From positions 1 to 8,919 of the forward strand of contig DEBN01000175.1 in the NCBI GenBank assembly GCA_002348825.1: a stretch of 8,919 nucleotides of DNA, written 5' to 3'. This stretch comes from Gammaproteobacteria bacterium UBA2955 (lineage in GTDB: Bacteria; Pseudomonadota; Gammaproteobacteria; Pseudomonadales; Azotimanducaceae). The notes under the pieces were generated by a model. It saw nothing but the letters and a program-made list of their open reading frames with translations. It did not search any database and had not been told where the DNA came from. The position numbers and the translations under genes are program-made. Shown here in pieces: positions 1 through 5,786 of this stretch. The first letter of the stretch is position 1, and each line of letters opens with the position of its first letter.

Positions 1-1313
1 TTACGGGTTGCCCAGCGTTGCATAAATGGTAGAGCGGTGTCCCATAAGTCCAGTTGTGGATACAGTTGCCTACCAAGACCTTCCACATACAGTAAGGTTT
101 TCTGTAGCAGCACCAGTTGCGGTTGAATTTCCATGTTGAAGTCGGCGGCGGTGCGCAGCAACTGGGTCATGAAATCGGCGAAAGAAATCTCCGACAGCGG
201 TTTATTGAAAATGGGATCGCAGACTTGCGCGATGACGCGCTCGAATGCCTCTGCATCGGTGGTGGCGGGGATCCAGCCCGAGCGTAGGTGGAGATCGACC
301 ACGGTTCGATAGTCGCGGCGGAAAAATGCCAGGATGTTTTGCGCTAGGTAATCGATATCTTGGCGTTCTAGGGAACCGACGATTGCGCAATCTAGCGCGA
401 TGTAACTTGGATTGGCGGGGTCTGTTACGTCCACTTGAATGTTGCCGGGGTGCATGTCGGCATGAAAAAAGTTGTGGTCAAATACCTGGGTGAAAAAAGT
501 TTCGACACCTCGATGCGCCAGCACTTCAAAGTCGATATCGGCCGCGCGCAGGGCCTCCACTTGGCCGATAGGTATGCCATATACGCGTTCCATGACTAAT
601 AGGTTGCGGCGCGTATATTCGCTGTATACCCGAGGCACGTACAACAGTTCTGAATCGGCAAAATTGCGCCGCAGCCGGATCTGATTGCGGCCTTCCGCAA
701 ACATGTCTATTTCGCGGTTGAGTACGTCTCTATGGTCTTGCATGACCCGAATCAGATGCAGTCTGCGCGCGATTGCCGAGTTTCGGCATAGAAATGCCGC
801 GAGTGCGTCTAAGTTGTCCATATCCGCGTTGATACGTTCGACAACACCGGGGCGCACTAATTTGATAACGACCTCCGAGCCATCGTGTAGGGTGGCTGCA
901 TGTACCTGAGCGATGGACGCACTGGCCAGAGGTTCAGATTCGATAGCACGAAACACGTCTTGATGGGGTTGACCAAGGCGTTCACTGACGGCCTCAGTCA
1001 CTAAGAACGCTGCAATAGGTTCGACTTGGTCCTGCAGCTTTGCCAGCGCCTCGACAATGGCCTTGGGCAGTAGGTCATGGCGTGTAGACAATAGTTGCCC
1101 GAGCTTTATGTACACCGGCCCGAGAGATTCCACAGTCGCACAAAGTTTGGCCGCCTGTTCGTCGACAGGAGCAGCGAATAATTTTTGCATAATCGTCAGC
1201 AGCTGCCTGCCAAGACTGTTGGGCAGTTCGGTGACGTCAACAAAGTGGTGAAGGCCAAGCTTTAGCGCGTATCGCGCTAACTTGGCAAGAGCTATCCATT
1301 GGGCAAAAGTCAT
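1..1313 (-). CDS. ubiB: UbiB, ubiquinone biosynthesis atypical kinase/ATPase (partial, C-terminus missing)
   Basis: UbiB belongs to the ABC1/ADCK/UbiB atypical kinase family. It is an inner-membrane-associated ATPase needed for ubiquinone synthesis, thought to help extract or deliver lipid intermediates rather than act as a classical protein kinase. From the ATG at 1313, 437 codons are visible. They carry the KxGQ motif (K70, G72, Q73), the Ala-rich nucleotide loop (about 129-140, ASASIAQVH), the VIK lysine (K151), the HADMHPGN catalytic segment (284-291) and a long match to the E. coli protein around QPQLVLLQKTLLYVEG (397-412). The family is about 540 residues, so roughly the last 100, with the C-terminal membrane helices, lie outside the window. 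The start is fixed by an ATGA overlap with the ubiJ stop, suggesting translational coupling. Oddity: the metal-binding DCG motif reads DCA (A310). Confidence 0.97.
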   Translation of the reverse strand, partial: MTFAQWIALAKLARYALKLGLHHFVDVTELPNSLGRQLLTIMQKLFAAPVDEQAAKLCATVESLGPVYIKLGQLLSTRHDLLPKAIVEALAKLQDQVEPIAAFLVTEAVSERLGQPHQDVFRAIESEPLASASIAQVHAATLHDGSEVVIKLVRPGVVERINADMDNLDALAAFLCRNSAIARRLHLIRVMQDHRDVLNREIDMFAEGRNQIRLRRNFADSELLYVPRVYSEYTRRNLLVMERVYGIPIGQVEALRAADIDFEVLAHRGVETFFTQVFDHNFFHADMHPGNIQVDVTDPANPSYIALDCAIVGSLERQDIDYLAQNILAFFRRDYRTVVDLHLRSGWIPATTDAEAFERVIAQVCDPIFNKPLSEISFADFMTQLLRTAADFNMEIQPQLVLLQKTLLYVEGLGRQLYPQLDLWDTALPFMQRWATR

Positions 1314-1933
1314 TGCAAAGAACTACGTCTTGAGGATTGCTCGAGATGTTGTATTCGGGCTGCGGTGCGGTCGATGCGCAAGCGCAACTGGTCAAGCTGA
1401 CTGTGCAGTTCGTCTGCTTCGGCCTGAGCTGCGAAACGACGTTGCATAGCGCGTCTACTCGTGTGCAAAAGCTCGTGGAACTGATTGCTGGTGAATTGCA
1501 GCGCCGTTTCTGAACCCAGCTCAATGATAGCGGTAAGAGTCTGGGCGGTTTCATCACCAAAAACTTTTGCGAGTATCGGGGCGAGGTCCGGACGATAGCT
1601 GCGCAGTATGTCGAGCAGTTCCAAAAGCAAGGTTTCGTCGCCGTTTACGTCGACACCGGCATGGCCGTTGTCGGCAAGCGCGCGACCAAGCAGCGCTGGC
1701 GCACTGCCGCGCAGTTGCACATTCGGTGCCGTGGCCGGCCCGTGGTGCACTGTAACGCGATCTCGATGCAGATTAACGTGTGCAGTCAGGCTAGGCCGCG
1801 TGCATTCGATTTCAACGGTCTGGCCAGCGCATTGGTTGAGCCGCTGTCGTACTTTTGGGTCCAGTGCTAACCAAGATTGGGACAGTTGATTGGTCCAGTT
1901 CTGCAGTGATTCGAATAGGTCCGAGGGGTTCAT
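1310..1933 (-). CDS. ubiJ: UbiJ, ubiquinone biosynthesis accessory factor (SCP2 domain)
   Basis: UbiJ is a non-catalytic accessory protein of aerobic ubiquinone synthesis. In E. coli it works with UbiK and the Ubi enzyme complex, and its SCP2 domain binds the lipid intermediates. The 207-residue product is close to the E. coli length (about 201). Residues roughly 10-115 have the SCP2 pattern of alternating strands (for example VEIECTRPSL, 40-49) and an acidic VNGDETLLLELL helix (96-107). Residues about 160-200 are charged and heptad-like, as expected for the C-terminal coiled coil. I chose the ATG at 1933 because the protein then begins at the usual helix. Upstream in-frame starts extend 31 residues into ubiE with no homology. 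No good ribosome site is visible. The start is 4 nt after the ubiE stop, so coupling to ubiE is likely. The call rests on length, domain pattern and its place between ubiE and ubiB. Confidence 0.9.
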   Translation of the reverse strand: MNPSDLFESLQNWTNQLSQSWLALDPKVRQRLNQCAGQTVEIECTRPSLTAHVNLHRDRVTVHHGPATAPNVQLRGSAPALLGRALADNGHAGVDVNGDETLLLELLDILRSYRPDLAPILAKVFGDETAQTLTAIIELGSETALQFTSNQFHELLHTSRRAMQRRFAAQAEADELHSQLDQLRLRIDRTAARIQHLEQSSRRSSLQ

Positions 1934-1937
1934 TTGT

Positions 1938-2723
1938 TTAATCGGTCGTGGGGACTTCCGTCGGTTTGCGGCCGCGATGGATAGCCGCAATGCCGCCGAG
2001 TAAATTGTGGTACTCGGCATCAACAAATCCGGCGTCGCTGAACATCTGACGCAGCGCCTTTTGATCTGGGTGCACGCGAATGGAATCCACTAGGTACTGA
2101 TAGGGCTGCGCATCACCCACCAATGCCTTGCCAATTGGCGGCCAAAACGTTTGGAACGCCTTGTACGCACTTTCAAGTAACGGATCCGTAGGCTTGGAAA
2201 ATTCGAGAACGATTAATGCGGCTCCCGGTTTGAGTACGCGTAGTAGTTCCCGCAGCGCTAAATCCTTGTCGGTAAAGTTCCGCAGGCCAAAACTGATGCA
2301 GGCGCAATCGAATTGTTGGTCGGCAAACGGCAGCGCCTCCGCAGGTGCCCGACAAAAATCGATCTGTGTGAGACCGTGATCCAGTAGTCGATCTCGCCCT
2401 ACGCGCATCATGGCTTCATTCAAATCTGTGAGCACCACGCGGCCCGCGCTACCGACAGCATCTGCAAACAGCGCGGCCATATCGCCCGTGCCACCGGCAA
2501 GATCGAGGACTTTGCCACCCGCGCGGACCCCGGACATGTGTAGGACCATGCGCTTAAAGATGCGGTGGCTGCCGAACGAAATAATGTCGTTCATAACGTC
2601 ATAGCGTTTCGCCACGGTACGAAAAACCGCGTTAACCCGTTCGGTTTTTTCTTCTGGCGAAACCTCTTGGTGACCGAAGTTAACCTTTTTTGCCGAGTCT
2701 GGTTGTTGGTGATTAGCGGACAT
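1938..2723 (-). CDS. ubiE: UbiE, demethylmenaquinol / 2-octaprenyl-6-methoxy-benzoquinol C-methyltransferase
   Basis: UbiE is the SAM-dependent class I methyltransferase that adds the C-methyl group to the benzoquinol ring in ubiquinone synthesis and, where present, to demethylmenaquinol. The 261-residue product (E. coli 251) shows the first family signature at 41-56 (YDVMNDIISFGSHRIF), SAM motif I at 73-81 (LDLAGGTGD), ISFGLRN at 143-149, the second signature at 162-176 and SIRVHPDQ at 214-221. Two signature positions depart from E. coli: F56 replaces Trp and A168 replaces the second Gly of KPGG. Both are conservative, so the enzyme is probably active. The N-terminus is about 10 residues longer than in E. 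coli, and a weak AGAG lies about 8 nt before the ATG. The gene follows the DUF971 gene by 37 nt and is followed by ubiJ after 4 nt, making it the first member of a tight ubiE-ubiJ-ubiB group. Confidence 0.97.
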   Translation of the reverse strand: MSANHQQPDSAKKVNFGHQEVSPEEKTERVNAVFRTVAKRYDVMNDIISFGSHRIFKRMVLHMSGVRAGGKVLDLAGGTGDMAALFADAVGSAGRVVLTDLNEAMMRVGRDRLLDHGLTQIDFCRAPAEALPFADQQFDCACISFGLRNFTDKDLALRELLRVLKPGAALIVLEFSKPTDPLLESAYKAFQTFWPPIGKALVGDAQPYQYLVDSIRVHPDQKALRQMFSDAGFVDAEYHNLLGGIAAIHRGRKPTEVPTTD

Positions 2724-2760
2724 GAGTGATCTCTAGTTAAATATTTCGCCGACGCACGTA

Positions 2761-3153
2761 TCAGGGCTTGCCTGGTTGCCATTGACCCAACGGGATTTTT
2801 GGCAGCCTAGAGGCGTTCGCTTGCTTAAGGTCGGCTAGGTAGTTCTGCCAACGCTCGGTTTGATTCATGCCCAGATCATACAGATAGTCCCAGGCGTAAA
2901 TACCGCTGTTGTGGCCGTCATCAAACGTTATGCGAATGGCGTAGTTGCCGACGGCATCGATGGTTTTTATCCCGACATGTTTTTTTCCGGTCTGCAATAC
3001 GCGTTCTTGTTCTGAGTGGCCGCGCACCTCTGCTGATGGCGAAAAGACCCTTAACAATTCTGCAGGTAAATCAAACCGAGCGTCAGGCCAAGCAACTTCC
3101 AGAGTATGGCCGATCCTGTGATAAATAATTTCTTTTGGCGCGTCTCTATGCAT
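2761..3153 (-). CDS. DUF971 protein (gamma-butyrobetaine hydroxylase-like N-terminal domain)
   Basis: This is a small soluble 130-residue protein made almost entirely of the DUF971 / GBBH-like N-terminal domain. The domain is found fused to carnitine-pathway hydroxylases in eukaryotes and as a stand-alone protein in many bacteria, where its role is not firmly established. Visible hallmarks are an N-terminal strand pair ending in VAWPDARFDLPAELLR (20-35), a VRGHS segment (43-47) and the diagnostic FDDGHNSGIYAWDYLYDLG stretch (77-95). There is no signal peptide or membrane segment, and no catalytic hydroxylase domain follows. It starts 19 nt after the hslU stop and ends 37 nt before ubiE, so it is probably co-transcribed with hslVU. 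From memory the same neighbour sits next to hslU in pseudomonads. The family assignment is secure; the function is unknown. Confidence 0.88.
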   Translation of the reverse strand: MHRDAPKEIIYHRIGHTLEVAWPDARFDLPAELLRVFSPSAEVRGHSEQERVLQTGKKHVGIKTIDAVGNYAIRITFDDGHNSGIYAWDYLYDLGMNQTERWQNYLADLKQANASRLPKIPLGQWQPGKP

Positions 3154-3172
3154 CTAACGGCACACTCGATGC

Positions 3173-4516
3173 CTACAAAATAAAGCGTGAAAGATCGTTA
3201 TTGCTGACCAACCCCGCCAACTGCTGGTCGACGTAGGCTCGATCGATAGTGACGGTATTTTGTCCAATATCGCTGGCGTTGAAGGATAAGTCTTCGAGCA
3301 GACGCTCCATGACGGTGTGCAGTCTGCGCGCACCGATGTTTTCGGTGCCCTCGTTGACTTGCCACGCCAATTCCGCGAGCTGCTGTATGCCATCGTCGGT
3401 GAAGGCGAGTTCTATATTTTCAATATTCAGCAATGCCTGATATTGCTCGCACAGGCTGGCTTTGGGCTCGCTGAGAATGCGTCTGAAGTCATCTGGAGAC
3501 AGCGCCTTGAGTTCTACCCTTATCGGTAGTCGGCCCTGCAGTTCAGGAATCAGATCTGACGGCTTCGCCAGATGGAATGCACCCGAGGCAATGAACAGGA
3601 TATGGTCAGTGCGCACAGCGCCGTATTTGGTTGAGACGCTACAGCCTTCGATTAGGGGCAGCAGGTCGCGCTGTACGCCCTCGCGCGACACATCGGCGCC
3701 GGTGCCCTCAGTGCGTTTTGCGACTTTGTCGAGTTCGTCAATGAAGACAATTCCGGTTTCTTCCACTGCGATTACGGCGGCACTGCGAATTTCATCCTCG
3801 TTTACCAGCTTAGCGGCCTCTTCGTCGCGCAAGCGGCGATAGGCCTCGCGGATGTTCAGTCGCTGCTGGTCGCGTTTGCCCTGGTTCAGACTGCTAAACA
3901 TATTTTGTAGCTGGCTGGTCATTTCCTCCATTCCCGGGGGAGCCATGATTTCTACGCCGACGTTGATCTGTTCTAGCTCGATTTCAATTTCTTTCCCGTC
4001 GAGTTCGCCCTGGCGCAATTTTTTGCGAAACATTTGCCGCGTACTCGATTCCTTTGATTCGTCTTCGCCGTCTCTCGGTGCGGGCAATAACGCGTCGAGA
4101 ATGCGCTCCTCGGCCCGGTCCTCTGCCTGTTGTTGTACGTTTTGTATCTGCTCTTCGCGCAACATGTTGATGGCCATGTCCACAAGATCACGGATAATTG
4201 AATCCACATCGCGGCCAACGTAACCAACCTCGGTAAATTTGGTCGCTTCGATTTTTATAAATGGGGCTCGAGCGAGTTTTGCCAAACGACGAGCAATCTC
4301 AGTTTTACCGACGCCGGTCGGCCCGATCATTAATATGTTTTTGGGGCTGACTTCATCCCGTAACTCCTCTGCCAATTGCATGCGCCGCCAGCGGTTACGC
4401 AGTGCTATGGCTACGGCTCGCTTGGCATTGTCTTGGCCGATGATGTGACGGTCCAGTTCGGCAACGATTTGTTTTGGGGTTAGTTGTTCCAACTCTGGGC
4501 TAGAGGTTTTAGACAT
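3173..4516 (-). CDS. hslU: HslU, ATPase/unfoldase subunit of the HslVU protease
   Basis: HslU (ClpY) is the AAA+ hexamer that unfolds substrates and threads them into the HslV peptidase in the cytoplasm. The 447-residue product matches the family (E. coli 443). It shows an N-terminal [17 protein letters not shown] segment (12-28), Walker A GPTGVGKT (65-72), the GYVG pore loop (98-101), a charged intermediate I-domain (about 115-230), Walker B with [10 protein letters not shown] (256-265), the sensor-1 region ILFIASGAF (306-314), sensor-2 GARRLHTV (395-402) and the C-terminal LSRFIL that docks into HslV pockets. All key residues are present. It starts 22 nt after the hslV stop, without a strong Shine-Dalgarno, consistent with co-translation in an hslVU operon. 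I see no convincing sigma-32 promoter immediately upstream of the pair. Confidence 0.99.
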   Translation of the reverse strand: MSKTSSPELEQLTPKQIVAELDRHIIGQDNAKRAVAIALRNRWRRMQLAEELRDEVSPKNILMIGPTGVGKTEIARRLAKLARAPFIKIEATKFTEVGYVGRDVDSIIRDLVDMAINMLREEQIQNVQQQAEDRAEERILDALLPAPRDGEDESKESSTRQMFRKKLRQGELDGKEIEIELEQINVGVEIMAPPGMEEMTSQLQNMFSSLNQGKRDQQRLNIREAYRRLRDEEAAKLVNEDEIRSAAVIAVEETGIVFIDELDKVAKRTEGTGADVSREGVQRDLLPLIEGCSVSTKYGAVRTDHILFIASGAFHLAKPSDLIPELQGRLPIRVELKALSPDDFRRILSEPKASLCEQYQALLNIENIELAFTDDGIQQLAELAWQVNEGTENIGARRLHTVMERLLEDLSFNASDIGQNTVTIDRAYVDQQLAGLVSNNDLSRFIL

Positions 4517-4538
4517 AGTGTTTATTCGTTAAGAAAGT

Positions 4539-5093
4539 TCAGGCTGTTTCGGCGGTTAAATCCAAGGTTTCTATGGTCAGTGCATTATTGGTATATACGC
4601 AGATGTCGGCCGCGATCATCAGAGACTTGTGCACAACATCTGCCGCAGCTAATTCGGTATTTTCCACTAAAGCGGTCGCTGCAGCGTGAGCGTAATGACC
4701 ACCTGAACCGATGGCCAACACACCGTGTTCAGGTTCGATGACGTCACCGTTGCCGCTGACCAATAGTGTGGCTTCTGTATCTGCCACTATGAGCATAGCT
4801 TCGAGCTTGCGCAGCGCGCGATCAGATCGCCATTCTTTTGCCAGCTCAACAGCGGCTCGTGTCAGCTGACCATGGTATTTCTCGAGTGCCGCCTCGAACT
4901 TCTCGAATAAGGTAAATGCGTCGGCTGTGCTACCGGCGAAGCCCGCCAGGACAGTGTCTTGATAAAGTCTGCGCACTTTAATTGCGTTGCCTTTCATCAC
5001 TGTGTCGCCAAGTGAAACTTGGCCGTCGCCGCCTAAGGCAACGCTGGAGCGGTCGCGAACGCTAATAATAGTGGTGCCGTGGAATTCTTGCAT
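4539..5093 (-). CDS. hslV: HslV, peptidase subunit of the HslVU protease
   Basis: HslV (ClpQ) is the proteasome-beta-like N-terminal-nucleophile threonine peptidase. It forms a double hexamer capped by HslU. The 184-residue product begins MQEFHG followed by TTIISV, so cleavage after G6 would expose the catalytic threonine (T7). Relative to that threonine the conserved Asp17 (GGDGQ) and Lys33 (AIKVRRL) are present. So are [19 protein letters not shown] (51-64), IGSGG and the C-terminal ICVYTNN. The six-residue pro-segment differs from E. coli, where only Met precedes the threonine, but resembles the short pro-segments seen in other proteobacteria. The ATG is supported by GAGAG at 5099-5103 with a 5-nt spacer. 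Two overlapping hairpins precede it (5111-5132). hslU follows after 22 nt. Confidence 0.99.
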   Translation of the reverse strand: MQEFHGTTIISVRDRSSVALGGDGQVSLGDTVMKGNAIKVRRLYQDTVLAGFAGSTADAFTLFEKFEAALEKYHGQLTRAAVELAKEWRSDRALRKLEAMLIVADTEATLLVSGNGDVIEPEHGVLAIGSGGHYAHAAATALVENTELAAADVVHKSLMIAADICVYTNNALTIETLDLTAETA

Positions 5094-5098
5094 GAGGG

Positions 5099-5103
5099 CT
5101 CTC
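5099..5103 (-). promoter_or_regulatory. Ribosome binding site of hslV
   Basis: GAGAG reads toward the hslV ATG with a 5-nt spacer, a plausible Shine-Dalgarno core. The flanking bases GAGAGCCCTC could fold into a 3-bp mini-stem over it, but this is too weak to claim as regulation. Confidence 0.6.
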
Positions 5104-5110
5104 GTTGTTG

Positions 5111-5132
5111 TGCATAGCGCATGCAGGTGCGC
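5111..5132 (-). promoter_or_regulatory. Overlapping inverted repeats in the hslV leader
   Basis: On the minus strand two perfect 5-bp inverted repeats overlap. GCGCA (5132-5128) pairs with TGCGC (5121-5117) around a 6-nt loop. TGCAT (5125-5121) pairs with ATGCA (5115-5111) around a 5-nt loop. They share bases, so only one can form at a time. The lower hairpin ends 7 nt before the GAGAG ribosome site of hslV. No U-run follows, so this is not a standard terminator. From memory, the E. coli hslVU leader also carries an inverted repeat that affects expression. A role in messenger stability or translation is inference. Confidence 0.4.
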
Positions 5133-5144
5133 GGTGTAGCCGGT

Positions 5145-5714
5145 TTAACTTTTATCGCGCATAAGGATTGCCGGCAGATCCTGTTCACGCAGTCTGGTTC
5201 TCGCGCGCTCGGCGTCGAGTTTACGCGTGAACGGTCCAACGACGACGCGATGCCAGAGTTGCCCCTTAACGTTAGACGATGACAACTCTACGGGTAGGTT
5301 TTGTAATAACAAGATGGCTCGGAGTTGTTGTGCGTCGTCGGCGTCGCGAAACGAAGCCGCCTGCACGCGATAAATAACTTCTTCTCCAGGTGCCATGGGT
5401 TTAGGCACGCTGTAAGACGTAGGGTCGCCTTCTATCTGGGTATTGCGCAGACGTTCCGGAAATTCAAACTGCACCGCGGGTGCGCGCTCAGAAATGTCCT
5501 CGGCGATACCTGCGAGTTCGGTGTTACGCAGAAACTCCGGCGCATAGGCAGCGATCATTACGATGGCGGCGCCGATCAGCGCACCCGAAGAGAAGCTTGG
5601 TCCGTGAAACGTTATGGATTTTTTTTTAATCGGCGATGTTCTGGATACCGGCGACCGGCGCGGAGCAGGTTTCCGTTTGGCGGTACGCGATCGCGAAGCA
5701 AAATCTTTCGGCAT
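5145..5714 (-). CDS. SPOR-domain membrane protein (FtsN-like)
   Basis: The 189-residue product has a bitopic envelope architecture. A strongly basic cytoplasmic N-terminus (1-37, many Lys/Arg) is followed by one hydrophobic segment (about 44-62, ALIGAAIVMIAAYAPEFL), a variable periplasmic linker (63-112) and a C-terminal SPOR domain (about 114-187: YRVQAASF, a helix with DDAQQLRAILLLQNLPVE, WHRVVVGPFTRKLDAERARTRL). SPOR domains bind denuded septal peptidoglycan glycans, so a role at or near the division site is expected. Whether it is the functional FtsN cannot be told from sequence, because the essential short FtsN region in the linker is poorly conserved. It lies 72 nt downstream of priA and 51 nt upstream of hslV. 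Pseudomonads have a similar SPOR gene beside hslV, but with argS between it and priA. An A9 tract (5619-5627) encodes K30-K32. Confidence 0.9.
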   Translation of the reverse strand: MPKDFASRSRTAKRKPAPRRSPVSRTSPIKKKSITFHGPSFSSGALIGAAIVMIAAYAPEFLRNTELAGIAEDISERAPAVQFEFPERLRNTQIEGDPTSYSVPKPMAPGEEVIYRVQAASFRDADDAQQLRAILLLQNLPVELSSSNVKGQLWHRVVVGPFTRKLDAERARTRLREQDLPAILMRDKS

Positions 5715-5786
5715 CGGGTCTAGCCAGCAAGCTGTTGGGTTAGGCGCATGATACAGGTCTGTCCAGCGCTTGGGGACTCGTAACCG

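Noticed and set aside
2724..2760. AAATATTT palindrome and AT-rich patch before ubiE as an internal promoter.
   Set aside because: No acceptable -35 at a suitable distance. An 8-bp A/T palindrome alone is weak evidence.
3462..3842. Plus-strand 126-codon frame antisense to hslU (and a similar one at 3852-4223).
   Set aside because: Ser/Arg-rich complement of conserved HslU codons with no independent support.
5094..5144. A sigma-32 heat-shock promoter for hslVU.
   Set aside because: I looked for CTTGAA and CCCCAT-like boxes on the minus strand here and within the SPOR gene and found no pair with proper spacing.
5325..5723. Plus-strand 132-codon frame antisense to the SPOR gene.
   Set aside because: It is a shadow frame with no homology. 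The minus-strand SPOR domain explains the sequence.
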